DNA from: Spiribacter vilamensis
Lineage (GTDB): Bacteria; Pseudomonadota; Gammaproteobacteria; Nitrococcales; Nitrococcaceae
Length of the DNA stretch: 64,000 bases
Assembly: GCF_004217415.1 (NCBI RefSeq)
Contig: NZ_SHLI01000001.1
Span: forward strand, 310,001 to 374,000
Direction of reading: 5' to 3'
Shown piece by piece: positions 1-9,057 of this stretch; the stretch's first letter is position 1, and the number at the start of each line of letters is the position of its first letter. Below the pieces are notes generated by a model. It was not told the origin of the DNA, made no database searches, and was given only the letters and a program-made list of their open reading frames with translations. The position numbers were made by a program, and so were the translations under genes.

Positions 1-100
1 GGTCATGACCGTCGAAGTGGCCGATGTCGATCAGTTGAGCCGTGTCATGCAGCGAATGGTCGGTCTGCGCAACATTCGTGATGTCCACCGTGCGGTCTGA
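1..100 (+). CDS. spoT: RelA/SpoT family (p)ppGpp synthetase/hydrolase, C-terminal end only
   Basis: Only the last 32 codons are in the window, read in the frame that starts at base 2 and stops with TGA at 98-100. The peptide (VEVADVDQLSRVMQRMVGL... ending in VHRAV) matches the final strand-helix-strand of the ACT regulatory domain at the C-terminus of RelA/SpoT proteins, which make or degrade the alarmone (p)ppGpp. The following gene begins inside this one at 81, so they may be co-transcribed. The assignment rests on a short stretch. It cannot separate RelA from SpoT, although the ending resembles SpoT more. Confidence 0.6.
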   Translation, partial: VMTVEVADVDQLSRVMQRMVGLRNIRDVHRAV

Positions 101-1727
101 TTTCTGGCTGCCGGCAGCCATCGTCATGGCCCTGCCGGGCCTGGCGATGGCATCCACTGAGCCGAGCTGCGGCGCCTCGGGTTCGACATCGCTGGCGGAT
201 GTCCGTGGCCTCGACGGGCCCGCCGTCGCCGAGGGGCGACAGATCGAGGTGGAGGCCGTCGTGAGCGGCCGCTTCCCGGGCGATCAGGGGCTCAATGGCT
301 TCTACCTTGCAGCGGACTCCCCGGCGGCGGGGCTGTTTGTCTACGCCCCGGATCTGACGCCGGCAACAACGCCGGGGCGTAACGAGCGCTGGCGGATTCG
401 AGCCCACAGTGGTCGCTACCGGGGAGATGTTCAGCTCGAGCGCATTGTGTCGATGGTTTACTGCGGGCCGGAGACGGTGACGCCCGCTGCATTCGAACCC
501 GATGACGATGCGGCCTATGAACGCCTGCACGATCGACTCGTGCGCATTGACGGACCGCTGAGCGTCGCCGAGGTCTACGATCTGGGGCGCTACGGCACCC
601 TGCGGCTGGCACGGGGCGAGCGGTCCTTCCATCCGAACAATGGCGTCGGCGGCGGCGAGCGACTGGATCTGCTCGTGGACGATGGCAGCTATCAACGTGA
701 TCCGCGCCCCGTTCCCCATACCGATAACGGTGTTCGACGCGCGGGGGATCGCGTTGAATCGGTAACCGGGATCCTTGCCCGGGCTTTCGGGCGCTGGCGA
801 ATCCACCCGACTCGACCGCCCACCTTCCGCGCCGCGAATCCCCGCCCGAGTCCTCCACCGGGCGGGGAGGGGATTCGCGCGGTGCAGCTCAACCTGCATA
901 ACTACTTTACCGATCGCAGTGGTCGAGGGGCCCGAACCGAGGCGGCGTTCCAGCATCAGCGGGAACGTCTGCGCCGTTTCGTGCGCGCCCTTGACCCGGA
1001 TCTCATCGCGCTCCACGAGATCGAGAACAATCCGGCGACGATGGATGATCTGACGGGTCTGTTGAATGACGGCCTGCAGGTGTCCGAGGCGTATCAGGCG
1101 GCGGTCCGGGGCCGCAGCGATGCGGTCATTCGCAGCGCGCTGCTCTATCGCCCCGTCCGGCTGTCCCGGGTCGATGGGGCGCACCAGGTCGATCCTGTTC
1201 ATCCGCGGGATCCGATCCAGGCGCGCTTCCGCACCGCGAGCGGAATCGGCTTTCGCGTTGCGGTTGCCCATTTCAAGTCCCGCGGCGGCTGTCCCGACCA
1301 CGGTGATATCGACCGCGGGGAGGGCTGCTGGGCCGAGCGCCGACAGGCCCAGAGCGAGGCCATGCTCGACTGGCTGGAGGATACCGGCGAACCGAAAGCC
1401 GCGGATCAGCCGCCGCTACTGGTGATGGCCGACTTCAATGCCTATCCGCAGGAAGAGGCCCTGTCCCGCTGGACGTCAGCGGGCTACACGGATCTGCTGG
1501 CCCGCTATGTGAAGCCGATGGCACGCTACACTTACAACTATCACGGGCGGGCAGGCTACCTTGATCATGCGCTGGCGAATCCGGCCCTGCTCGAGCACGT
1601 CGCCGATGTGGAGCTCTGGTCGATCAATGCCGATGAACCGGCCTACTTGAGGCGCGAGGGAAAGGGATACTGGCGACTATCTGACCACGACCCCGTCATC
1701 GTCGATATGTTCGCGCCGGCACCCTGA
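81..1727 (+). CDS. Secreted endonuclease/exonuclease/phosphatase-fold protein, ExeM/NucH-like
   Basis: This 548-residue protein resembles the extracellular deoxyribonucleases of the ExeM/NucH group. I chose ATG 81 because it gives a clean Sec signal peptide (about residues 1-24, ending ALPGLAMA). An upstream in-frame ATG at 42 would add a non-signal-like leader. Residues about 40-235 look like the OB-fold found before the catalytic domain in this group. The EEP nuclease domain begins near residue 270 and carries the expected motifs: the QLNLHNYF start, a metal-binding Glu in ALHEIENNP, MADFNAYPQ, and the terminal SDHDPV. A role in using or clearing extracellular DNA is inferred from the family. 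The start overlaps the SpoT stop by 20 bp, and no strong ribosome binding site precedes it. Confidence 0.8.
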   Translation: MSTVRSDFWLPAAIVMALPGLAMASTEPSCGASGSTSLADVRGLDGPAVAEGRQIEVEAVVSGRFPGDQGLNGFYLAADSPAAGLFVYAPDLTPATTPGRNERWRIRAHSGRYRGDVQLERIVSMVYCGPETVTPAAFEPDDDAAYERLHDRLVRIDGPLSVAEVYDLGRYGTLRLARGERSFHPNNGVGGGERLDLLVDDGSYQRDPRPVPHTDNGVRRAGDRVESVTGILARAFGRWRIHPTRPPTFRAANPRPSPPPGGEGIRAVQLNLHNYFTDRSGRGARTEAAFQHQRERLRRFVRALDPDLIALHEIENNPATMDDLTGLLNDGLQVSEAYQAAVRGRSDAVIRSALLYRPVRLSRVDGAHQVDPVHPRDPIQARFRTASGIGFRVAVAHFKSRGGCPDHGDIDRGEGCWAERRQAQSEAMLDWLEDTGEPKAADQPPLLVMADFNAYPQEEALSRWTSAGYTDLLARYVKPMARYTYNYHGRAGYLDHALANPALLEHVADVELWSINADEPAYLRREGKGYWRLSDHDPVIVDMFAPAP

Positions 1728-1798
1728 GTGGACAGGGCGACATCGCCATGCTGCACTGCTAACCTTGTCACACAAACGTCATGGCCCGGGGATGCTGC

Positions 1799-2593
1799 AT
1801 GGATGAGGCCGCGATCGAGCTGCGCGGGATTTACAAGCGCTTTGGTGATCTGGAGGTCATCAAGGGGATTGATCTCACCGCCCGGCGCGGAGAAGTCGTG
1901 GCGCTGATCGGCACCAGTGGTTCGGGCAAGAGCACGCTGCTGCGTTGCGTCAACCTCCTCGAGCAACCCGATGCCGGCGAGATCGTTTTCAACGGCGAGA
2001 CCCTCGATCTTCGTCCCGGACGTGATGGCACGCTCTGTCCAGCGAGTAATGATCAGATCACCCGTGTTCGGGCGGGCATCGGATTCGTGTTCCAGAACTT
2101 CAATCTATGGCCACACATGAATGTCCTCGAGAACGTGATCGAGGCGCCCGTGCATGTGTTGGGAATATCCCGGCAACAGGCCGTTTCGGAGGCGGAGGTC
2201 CTGCTCGAGAAAGTCGGCCTGGGCAACAAGAAAACCGCCTACCCGGCCTTCCTCTCCGGCGGTCAGCAACAGCGCGCCGCCATTGCCCGGACGCTGGCCA
2301 TGAAACCCGCCGTCATCCTGTTCGACGAGCCCACCTCGGCGCTCGATCCGGAGCTGGTCGGCGAGGTCCTCGGCGTGATTCGCCAGCTGGCGGAAGAGGG
2401 CCGGACCATGCTCATCGTGACTCACGAAATGCGCTTTGCCCGTGATGTCGCCCACCGCGTTATTTTCCTCGACGCCGGTCGCATCGAGGAGGAGGGGCCG
2501 CCCTCCGAGGTATTCGAAAGTCCCCGATCGGAGCGCTGTCGCGCATTCCTTGCCACCCATCTGTCGGAATCAAAAGGAGTGACATTGTCATGA
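1799..2593 (+). CDS. Basic/polar amino acid ABC transporter ATP-binding protein (HisP-like)
   Basis: This ATPase (264 residues from ATG 1799) energises import by the binding protein and two permeases that follow. It has the Walker A motif GTSGSGKST, the signature [15 protein letters not shown], Walker [14 protein letters not shown] and the switch histidine in VTHEM. The insert between Walker A and the Q-loop is typical of the HisP/ArtP polar amino acid subfamily. An in-frame ATG lies at 1781, but GGGGA sits 8 bp before ATG 1799, so I prefer the shorter form. Its stop overlaps the next start (ATGA at 2590-2593), which indicates translational coupling. The substrate, probably lysine, arginine, ornithine or histidine, is inferred from the family. 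Confidence 0.92.
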   Translation: MDEAAIELRGIYKRFGDLEVIKGIDLTARRGEVVALIGTSGSGKSTLLRCVNLLEQPDAGEIVFNGETLDLRPGRDGTLCPASNDQITRVRAGIGFVFQNFNLWPHMNVLENVIEAPVHVLGISRQQAVSEAEVLLEKVGLGNKKTAYPAFLSGGQQQRAAIARTLAMKPAVILFDEPTSALDPELVGEVLGVIRQLAEEGRTMLIVTHEMRFARDVAHRVIFLDAGRIEEEGPPSEVFESPRSERCRAFLATHLSESKGVTLS

Positions 2594-3327
2594 TCCGTCC
2601 AATACTCGGTCTGCTGCTGGGCAGCTTCCTCGCCTTCCCCGTGTTTGCTCAGGACACCCTCCGGATTGCCACCGAGGGGGCCTATCCACCCTTCAACGTC
2701 ATCGACTCCTCGGGCGAGCTGAAGGGTTTTGACGTCGACATCGCCAACGCCCTGTGCGCGGAAATGGGCGCCGACTGCGAACTCGTCACCCAGTCGTGGG
2801 ACGGGATTATCCCGGGCCTGATTGCCGGTCGGTACGACGCCATCATCGCGTCCATGTCGATTACCCCCGAGCGCCAGGAGGCGGTCACCTTCAGCGAGCC
2901 TTACTACTCCAACAAGCTGCAGTTCATCGCGCCGAAAGAGAGCGATTTCGGTCCCGGCGATGCCGCCGATGCCGTGATCGGTGCCCAGCGCGCCACGATC
3001 GCCGCCCAGTGGCTCGAGGATAACGTCCCCGAGGCCGAACGCCGCGTCTATGACACCCAGGAGAACGCCTACCTCGATCTGGAAAGCGGTCGACTGGATG
3101 CCGTACTCGCCGACGTCTATGTCAGTTATGAGTGGCTGGAAAGCGACGAAGGCGCTGCCTACGAGTTCAAGGGCGATCCCGTCTACGATGACGACAAGAT
3201 CGCCGTTGCCGTGCGCAAGGGTAATGACGAGCTGGCCGAGCGGTTCAGCGATGCAATCGAGGCCATCCGGGCCGACGGGACGTATCAGGCGATCAACGCC
3301 GACTACTTCCCCTTCGATATCTACTGA
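2590..3327 (+). CDS. Periplasmic amino-acid-binding protein (HisJ/ArgT family)
   Basis: This 245-residue family 3 solute-binding protein is exported by a signal peptide of about 20 residues (MIRPILGLL...FPVFAQ). The mature part opens with [13 protein letters not shown], the classic start of lysine/arginine/ornithine and histidine binding proteins. It continues with [11 protein letters not shown] and the ligand-binding SMSITPERQ segment, where Ser and Arg grip the alpha-carboxylate. It delivers ligand to the permease pair encoded immediately downstream. The gene starts within the ATPase stop codon and is 18 bp before the first permease, so all four genes form one operon. Confidence 0.93.
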   Translation: MIRPILGLLLGSFLAFPVFAQDTLRIATEGAYPPFNVIDSSGELKGFDVDIANALCAEMGADCELVTQSWDGIIPGLIAGRYDAIIASMSITPERQEAVTFSEPYYSNKLQFIAPKESDFGPGDAADAVIGAQRATIAAQWLEDNVPEAERRVYDTQENAYLDLESGRLDAVLADVYVSYEWLESDEGAAYEFKGDPVYDDDKIAVAVRKGNDELAERFSDAIEAIRADGTYQAINADYFPFDIY

Positions 3328-3345
3328 TCCGACAGGCGTCTGCGC

Positions 3346-4038
3346 ATGGATCTTCAGGGGTTTGGCGCGCAGCTCGCCTCCGGAACGTGGATCACGGTGC
3401 AGCTTGCCATCGTCAGCATGGTCTGCGCCGTGGTTCTGGGTCTGCTCGGGGCCGGCGCGAAAACCGCCGGTCCCGCCCCGCTGAGGTGGCTGGGTACCCT
3501 CTACACCGGGACGGTGCGCGGGCTCCCGGAACTGCTGGTCATCCTCCTGGTGTACTTCGGCGCGGCCAATATCATCAACCAGGTCGCCAACGCCTTCGGC
3601 TACAGCGATTACATTGCGCTTTCGCCATTCATGGCGGGCGTGATCGCGCTGGCATTCAATTACGGCGCGTATATGACCGAAGTCTTTCGTGGTGCGCTGG
3701 CGACGATACCTTCCGGGCATCGTGAGGCGGGGCTCGCACTCGGAATGGGCCGGGCGCGGATTTTCCGCCGCATCGTCCTGCCCCAGGTCTGGCGGGTGGC
3801 GCTGCCGGCAAGCGGCAATATTTTCCTGTCTCTGCTCAAGGACACTGCCCTGGTGTCGGTGATCGGCCTCCAGGATCTCATGCGCGAGACCTCCATTGCG
3901 GTCGGCTACAGCAAGGCGCCGTTCACCTTCTACGTCGCTGCCGCGTTCATTTATCTCGGTTTAACCGCCGTGGCGTCGCTGGGTATTCACTGGCTTGAAC
4001 GGCGAACCACTCACGGCATGCGGACGCTGACCGAATGA
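3346..4038 (+). CDS. Amino acid ABC transporter permease (HisQ-like)
   Basis: This 230-residue inner-membrane subunit has about five membrane segments. The first is near residues 20-40, after an amphipathic start, and the last is near residues 190-212. The cytoplasmic EAA loop that contacts the ATPase is visible as HREAGLALGMGRARIFRRIVLPQ around residues 125-147. It pairs with the following permease as the HisQ/HisM type heterodimer. Its stop overlaps the next ATG by 4 bp at 4035-4038. Confidence 0.92.
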   Translation: MDLQGFGAQLASGTWITVQLAIVSMVCAVVLGLLGAGAKTAGPAPLRWLGTLYTGTVRGLPELLVILLVYFGAANIINQVANAFGYSDYIALSPFMAGVIALAFNYGAYMTEVFRGALATIPSGHREAGLALGMGRARIFRRIVLPQVWRVALPASGNIFLSLLKDTALVSVIGLQDLMRETSIAVGYSKAPFTFYVAAAFIYLGLTAVASLGIHWLERRTTHGMRTLTE

Positions 4039-4721
4039 ACTGGTCGGTGATGATCGAGAGTCTTCCCGCGCTCGCGGAAGGCGCATTGCTGACGCTCGAA
4101 CTGGTGGCGGTTTCCGGTGTGCTGGGTTTCATGTTGGCGGTCCCCGTCGCCATGGCCCGCGTCTCGGATCGATGGTGGATACGTCTGCTGCCGATGGCGC
4201 ATATCTACTTTTTCCGCGGGACGCCATTGCTCGTGCAGATCTACCTCGTCTACTACGGGACCGGGCAGTTCGAGGCGATCCGCTCATCCATCCTCTGGCC
4301 CTATCTCAGTCAGGCCTACTGGTGTGCGATTATCGCTTTCACGCTGAATACGTCCGCCTACACCGCTGAAATCCTCAGGGGCGCCATACAGGCCGTTCCC
4401 CGGGGCGAGGTGGAGGCGGCCAGGGCGGTTGGCATGGGGTCTGCACTTATCTGGCGCCGCATCCGACTGCCCCGCGCGTTTCGTATCGCACTGCCGGCCT
4501 ACAGCAACGAGGTCATCCTCATGCTCAAGGGCAGTGCGCTCGCCAGTACCATTACGCTCATGGATCTGACCGGAGTCGCGCGAACGATCATCGCGCGGAC
4601 TTATACTCCCATGGAGCTGTTCCTCGCGGCCGGACTGGTCTACGGGGTGCTGACCGTCATCATCCTGAGCGGTTTTCGATTGCTTGAGCGGCGCCTGAAC
4701 CGCCATCTGCAGCCGCACTGA
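4035..4721 (+). CDS. Amino acid ABC transporter permease (HisM-like)
   Basis: This second permease (228 residues) has the FFRGTPLLVQIYLVYYG segment characteristic of HisM/ArtM proteins. Its EAA loop reads EVEAARAVGMGSALIWRRIRLPR. It completes the importer encoded from 1799. The last 62 bp overlap the 3' end of the convergent acetyltransferase gene on the other strand, an unusually long tail-to-tail overlap even for this compact region. Confidence 0.92.
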   Translation: MNWSVMIESLPALAEGALLTLELVAVSGVLGFMLAVPVAMARVSDRWWIRLLPMAHIYFFRGTPLLVQIYLVYYGTGQFEAIRSSILWPYLSQAYWCAIIAFTLNTSAYTAEILRGAIQAVPRGEVEAARAVGMGSALIWRRIRLPRAFRIALPAYSNEVILMLKGSALASTITLMDLTGVARTIIARTYTPMELFLAAGLVYGVLTVIILSGFRLLERRLNRHLQPH

Positions 4722-5349
4722 ATGCATTGACGGCCTGTTGGCCGGTCCATGGCAAATCCACGGCATTGCCCGCGGTGGCATCCAGCAAACCGCGGCGTCG
4801 AGGGTCAATCACCCATTCCAGCCGGGTAGCGAAAATCCGGAAACCCGCTCGCTGATAGAAACCGAGCGCCGCTTCGGAGTCTTCACTGCAGGTATGCAGC
4901 CAGACCCGCCGTGCGCCCAGCGCATGGGCACCGGCCAGTGCGCTATTGATTAGGCGCTGTCCCAGGCCGCGACCGCGCGCTGCGGAGATGAGGCCGCAGT
5001 GCAGGATCTCGGCCTCGGCCGGTGATCGGGCGATCAACTCGCAAAAGCCCGCCAGTCTGTGTCCTTCATCGATGCGCCAGCAGCGCTGACGGGGGTCCAT
5101 GAGGTCGCGCTCGATGCGATCCCGCCCCATGGCCAGTCGGTCAGACCACAGCCAGGGCGCACCGACGCGGTGATAAGCGTCGAGGTAATCGTCGATACCC
5201 GGGAACCATGGGTCGGCCTGATCGGCCGAATATTCAGCTGGGTCAACCATTCGTTCCAGGAAAACGACGCGGGAGCTGTAACCGAATCGATCGGATCGAT
5301 GGCGGCGCTGGAACGGGTCAAGCCGGTGCTGTTTGATCATGGGCGGCAT
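4660..5349 (-). CDS. GNAT family N-acetyltransferase, substrate unknown
   Basis: This protein has about 229 residues. Its GNAT core carries the acetyl-CoA pyrophosphate-binding loop as ISAARGRGLGQRLINSAL (Q/R-x-x-G-x-G/A pattern), followed by the WLHTCSEDSEAALGFYQRAGF segment typical of the C-terminal half of the fold. The start is uncertain. ATG at 5349 or 5340 both fit, and an ORF extension to 5418 would run through the promoter of the divergent gene at 5449. The last 60 or so residues beyond the GNAT fold are Ala/Gly-rich and overlap hisM. No neighbouring gene points to a substrate. Confidence 0.75.
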   Translation of the reverse strand: MPPMIKQHRLDPFQRRHRSDRFGYSSRVVFLERMVDPAEYSADQADPWFPGIDDYLDAYHRVGAPWLWSDRLAMGRDRIERDLMDPRQRCWRIDEGHRLAGFCELIARSPAEAEILHCGLISAARGRGLGQRLINSALAGAHALGARRVWLHTCSEDSEAALGFYQRAGFRIFATRLEWVIDPRRRGLLDATAGNAVDLPWTGQQAVNAFSAAADGGSGAAQAIENRSG

Positions 5350-5375
5350 AATAACCCGAACGGCATGAGGGATTG

Positions 5376-5404
5376 TTGACACGACAGCGCAGCAAGCTGA
5401 TAAC
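5376..5404 (+). promoter_or_regulatory. Sigma-70-type promoter for the Tat-type coiled-coil protein gene
   Basis: A perfect -35 hexamer TTGACA lies at 5376-5381. A 17 bp spacer separates it from a -10 hexamer GATAAC at 5399-5404 (4 of 6 matches). Transcription would begin near 5411, about 38 bp before the ATG at 5449. Confidence 0.6.
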
Positions 5405-5448
5405 TTGCCGGTATTCACGCGATCTAAACAGATAAAATGGAGTCACTG

Positions 5449-6027
5449 ATGTCGACATTATCCCTTGGTAACTGGACGCGACGTACGTTCCTGACGCTCG
5501 CCGTATCGGCGGCTGGCGTAGCGGGGATCGCTGCGGCCCAGAACACCGATGGTCCCTCCGCGCAGCGCCAGGAGCTGCAGTCGCTCCAGGAGTCCCTGGC
5601 GTCGATTCGTGAAGAGGCCATCAACGAAAACCCCAACCTGGGTGACCGTCAGGAGTCTCTCGAGGATCGGATGATGTCGCGGATGCGTGATCAGGGCGTC
5701 AATCCGCGGGAGGACGTCAAACGGCTTCAGGACATCGCTCGCCAGCTCCGTGGCGGCGACGTGGCCGAGGAAGAGCGGGCGACTCTGATGGAGGAGTACC
5801 AGAGCAAGCGTCAGTCGCTGCTTGAAGCCCGCCGGACCGCCATGCAGGACAGCGGTATCCAGGAAGATCAGGCCCAGTTGCAGGATGACATCGTCAGTGC
5901 GATGAGCGATATCGACGGTGAAGTGCCCGATATGATCGAGCGCTTCCAGGACCTGCGTTCCGAGGTCCAGGGCCAGCGGCGCTCCGGTTCCGCGGGTGGC
6001 GCCGGTAACGGTGCTGGCGCGCAGTAG
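5449..6027 (+). CDS. Secreted helical (coiled-coil) protein of unknown function with a Tat-like signal
   Basis: I do not recognise the family. The start is ATG 5449, not the in-frame ATG at 5437, because GGAG at 5439-5442 is a well-placed ribosome binding site. The 192-residue product opens with a twin-arginine motif (TRRTFLTL), a hydrophobic stretch (LAVSAAGVAGIAAA) and a cleavage-like AAAQ, so Tat export is plausible. The mature part is charged, rich in Gln, Glu and Arg, and predicted to be almost entirely helical. It ends in a Gly/Ser/Ala-rich tail (GSAGGAGNGAGAQ). It has no cysteines and no cofactor motif, so folding before export is not explained by a metal site. A good promoter precedes it. 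Confidence 0.75.
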   Translation: MSTLSLGNWTRRTFLTLAVSAAGVAGIAAAQNTDGPSAQRQELQSLQESLASIREEAINENPNLGDRQESLEDRMMSRMRDQGVNPREDVKRLQDIARQLRGGDVAEEERATLMEEYQSKRQSLLEARRTAMQDSGIQEDQAQLQDDIVSAMSDIDGEVPDMIERFQDLRSEVQGQRRSGSAGGAGNGAGAQ

Positions 6028-6048
6028 CGGTATCGAGGGCGAACGGAG

Positions 6049-6444
6049 ATGGAACTCACGCTGGGAACGCCGTCCCTGTTGTTTCCGGCGGTATCCCTTC
6101 TGCTGCTCGCTTACACGAATCGATTCCTGGCGCTGGCGTCGCTAATCCGTGACCTGCAGGCCAGGTATTCATCGACCCAGCGTCGCAGCCTGCTGGAGCA
6201 GATTGACAACCTTCGGCGCCGGGTTCGGCTCATCCAGTACATGCAGGCCGCCGGCGTTGGTAGTCTGCTGGCCTGCGTCATCAGCATGTTTCTGTTGTTC
6301 GGCGGCTTTATACCCGTAGCCCGCTGGCTGTTCGGGCTCAGCCTGATCCTGATGATGGCCTCCCTGACCCTTTCTGTTCGCGAGATCTGGATCTCCGTCA
6401 ACGCCATCAATATCCAGCTCGCCGAACTGGAGTCGGAAAAGTGA
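6049..6444 (+). CDS. DUF2721 family membrane protein
   Basis: This 131-residue protein matches the DUF2721 pattern: an N-terminal membrane segment reading LLFPAVSLLLLAYTNRFLALASLIRDL, a basic cytoplasmic helix around residues 40-60, and two further membrane helices at about residues 65-88 and 92-112. The molecular function of the family is unknown. It starts 21 bp after the previous gene, and its stop overlaps the GTG start of the diguanylate cyclase (GTGA at 6441-6444), so the two are probably translationally coupled. Confidence 0.75.
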   Translation: MELTLGTPSLLFPAVSLLLLAYTNRFLALASLIRDLQARYSSTQRRSLLEQIDNLRRRVRLIQYMQAAGVGSLLACVISMFLLFGGFIPVARWLFGLSLILMMASLTLSVREIWISVNAINIQLAELESEK

Positions 6445-7508
6445 GGCCTTCGCTGGGCGTGGTGGTGCCCCACGATGATCCGCGCCAGTCGTTGCGGGTG
6501 CGCCGCTTTTTGCTGGCAGCGACCGTCTACACGCTCGCGGTGGCACTCATGGGATTTTATGTCCGCCAGGGGCTGCTCGCGGTGTCCGAGTGGCATTTTC
6601 TGAGCCTGGTCGTGCTGACCGTCAACGCCGGACTTTACGCGTTGCTGCGTAGTGGCCGTAACGAGCGCTTCGCCGATCCCAGCCTGACCGGCCTGCAGAT
6701 GTTCATGGTCTGCCTGCTCATGGGCGTCACGATGTATCTGCTCGACGGCGGACGGGGCGGGCTGCTGCTGCTGTTCCTCGTGCTGTTGATGTTTGGTGTG
6801 CTGCGGCTTAACGCACGGCAGTTCACCGCCCTCGGCGGATTCGCGCTGTTCTGCTATGCCGTGGCACTGGGAGCGGTCTGGCATCAGCGCCCGGATGCGT
6901 TCGATGCCCAGGTCGAGCTGCTGCATCTGGCGGCGCTGAGCACGCTGGTCCCCTGCGGAGGCTTTTTCGCCAGTCATGTCAGTCAGCTGCGGCGGTTGCT
7001 GCGTGACCGCCAGATCGACCTCCAGCGGGCCCGCGAGGAGGCCCATGATCTGAAGGTGCTCGATCCGCTGACCGGGATCAGCAACCGCAGCGCGATCATT
7101 GCCTTCCTCGACCAGGAGTGTCAGCGCGCGGAGCGGCTCGGGCAACCGCTGGCGGTGATATTCATGGATCTGATTCACTTCAAACGCATTAACCGCGAGT
7201 ACAGCCATGCCATCGGGGATGAAATCCTCCGCGAAGTGGCACGACGACTCCGCGGTTGCGTGAGGGACATAGACGGACTGGGCCGCTATGGCGGGGAGGA
7301 ATTCCTCATCGTGCTCCCTGATGCAACGGAGGAAGAGGCGAGCCGGGTGGCCGAAAAGCTGCGCACCTCCGTCGAGAGCCGACGCTTTGCACCATTACCG
7401 GCGCGACAGCGCATGCGCTGCGTAGTGGGGATCAGCTCGTACCAGTCATCGGATACCGATATCTGGCAGGCCATCGAGCGAGCCCGTATTGATACGGAAT
7501 CCGCATAG
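6441..7508 (+). CDS. Membrane-bound diguanylate cyclase (GGDEF domain)
   Basis: This protein (355 residues, GTG start) would make cyclic di-GMP from two GTP. About six hydrophobic helices fill residues 17-175. A GGDEF domain starting near residue 205 (DPLTGISNRSAI) contains the active-site loop as GGEEF. An inhibitory I-site RDID sits exactly five residues before GGEEF, so product feedback is expected. The usual DxD before HFK is DLI here: the first Asp, which binds metal, is retained, but the second is Ile. The Asn in the following KRIN is retained, so activity is still likely. No periplasmic ligand domain is evident. Confidence 0.88.
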   Translation: MRPSLGVVVPHDDPRQSLRVRRFLLAATVYTLAVALMGFYVRQGLLAVSEWHFLSLVVLTVNAGLYALLRSGRNERFADPSLTGLQMFMVCLLMGVTMYLLDGGRGGLLLLFLVLLMFGVLRLNARQFTALGGFALFCYAVALGAVWHQRPDAFDAQVELLHLAALSTLVPCGGFFASHVSQLRRLLRDRQIDLQRAREEAHDLKVLDPLTGISNRSAIIAFLDQECQRAERLGQPLAVIFMDLIHFKRINREYSHAIGDEILREVARRLRGCVRDIDGLGRYGGEEFLIVLPDATEEEASRVAEKLRTSVESRRFAPLPARQRMRCVVGISSYQSSDTDIWQAIERARIDTESA

Positions 7509-7527
7509 GGCGTTAAGGGGACTATTG

Positions 7528-9057
7528 ATGGCGGATGACCAACCGGGAGCGATCGACTCGGCCAGCGAGGCGGATGAGGTCGCCGCTGTTGATCTTGGTT
7601 CGAACAGCTTTCACATGATCATTGCCCGACCGGAGGAATCGGGACTGCGCACTCATGATCGGCTGCGTGAATCGGTCCGACTCGCCGCCGGCCTGAATGA
7701 CGACAAACAGTTATCCGCCGAGGCGCGCGAGCGGGCGCTTGCCTGCCTGGAGCGTTTCGGCCAGCGCGTGCGTACCCTGCCTCAGGGGGCGGTCCGCGCC
7801 GTGGGCACCAACACCCTGCGCCAGTCCCGCAACGCGCGGGAATTCCTCCGCGAGGCCGAGAGCGCGCTGGGGCATCCGATTCAGATCGTCTCCGGCTATG
7901 AAGAGGCGCGGCTGATCTACCTGGGTGTCGCGCACAGCATTGCCGATGATGACGACCGTCGGCTGGTGATGGATATCGGCGGGGGCAGTACCGAGTTCAT
8001 TATCGGCGAGCACTTCGTTCCGCGTGAGATGGAGAGCCTGCATATGGGCTGCGTGAGCACCACACGGCGGTTTTTCTCCGACGGCGGCATCACCGACAAG
8101 CGCCTGCGGAATGCCGAGATCGCCGCGCGTCGCGAGCTCGAGCCAATCTCCGATCGCTACCGCCGACTGGGCTGGGATCGGGTCATTGGCGCCTCGGGTA
8201 CGATTCGTGCGATCGAGCGCTGCCTTCGCGAGAACGGCTGGACCTCGAGCGGGATCGATCTTCGCGGTCTGGAGAAGCTGCGTCGCGCGCTGGTGAAGGC
8301 CGGGAATATCAAGCGACTCAAACTCAATGGCGTCGGCGCTGCCCGTGCCGAGGTGCTGCCCGGCGGGCTTGCGGTTCTGCTGGGGGCTTTCCGGCAACTG
8401 GGCCTGGAGCACATGGAGGCCGCCGACGGGGCGCTTCGGGAGGGATTGCTGCTTGATCTGATCGGGCGGATCCGGCATGCCGACGTTCGTACGGAGAGCA
8501 TTGATGCGATGGCGGAGCGCTATCACGTCGATATCGATCAGGCCCGCCGGGTGGCCCGATCCGCGGAGTACCTTCGAAGCCAGGTAGCAAACGACTGGGA
8601 ACTGAATACCCTGACGGCGAGGGACACGCTCAACTGGGCCGCCTGGATCCACGAGATCGGCCTTGATCTCTCCCATAGCCAGTATCACAAGCATGGCGAG
8701 TACATTGTTCGTCATAGTGATCTGGGCGGTTTTACGCGCGAGGAGCAACAGGTGTTGGCGACCCTGGTTCGCGCTCATCGGCGCAAATTCCCGCGTAATG
8801 TGTTCCGTGAGCTCCCGGAGGACTGGCAGCAATCGTCAACCCGGCTTGCCGTCTTGCTGCGCCTGTCCGTCGGGCTCTATCGGGCGCGCAGTGACGAGCC
8901 GTTACCGCCGCTGTCCCTCAGTGCCTCGGGCCGCAGTCTCACGATGGGTTTCCCGGCGGGTTGGCTGGAGGACAACCCGTTGGTAGAGGCCGATCTCAAT
9001 GAAGAAGCCGGCTATCTCGAGGCGGCCGGGTTTCAGCTGCAGATCGTCGAGGACTGA
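7528..9057 (+). CDS. ppx: Exopolyphosphatase / Ppx-GppA phosphatase
   Basis: This 509-residue protein removes terminal phosphates from polyphosphate or pppGpp. The ATPase-fold signatures are clear: AAVDLGSNSFHMIIAR (phosphate 1 loop), the Glu-containing GYEEARLIYLG, and MDIGGGSTEF (phosphate 2 loop). The C-terminal half is the HD-like helical region (WAAWIHEIGLDLSHSQYHKH). I chose ATG 7528 because AAGGGGA lies 7 bp before it; the in-frame ATG at 7489 is inside the cyclase gene. The stop codon directly abuts that of ppk on the other strand. Its pairing with ppk points to polyphosphate as the main substrate. Confidence 0.93.
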   Translation: MADDQPGAIDSASEADEVAAVDLGSNSFHMIIARPEESGLRTHDRLRESVRLAAGLNDDKQLSAEARERALACLERFGQRVRTLPQGAVRAVGTNTLRQSRNAREFLREAESALGHPIQIVSGYEEARLIYLGVAHSIADDDDRRLVMDIGGGSTEFIIGEHFVPREMESLHMGCVSTTRRFFSDGGITDKRLRNAEIAARRELEPISDRYRRLGWDRVIGASGTIRAIERCLRENGWTSSGIDLRGLEKLRRALVKAGNIKRLKLNGVGAARAEVLPGGLAVLLGAFRQLGLEHMEAADGALREGLLLDLIGRIRHADVRTESIDAMAERYHVDIDQARRVARSAEYLRSQVANDWELNTLTARDTLNWAAWIHEIGLDLSHSQYHKHGEYIVRHSDLGGFTREEQQVLATLVRAHRRKFPRNVFRELPEDWQQSSTRLAVLLRLSVGLYRARSDEPLPPLSLSASGRSLTMGFPAGWLEDNPLVEADLNEEAGYLEAAGFQLQIVED

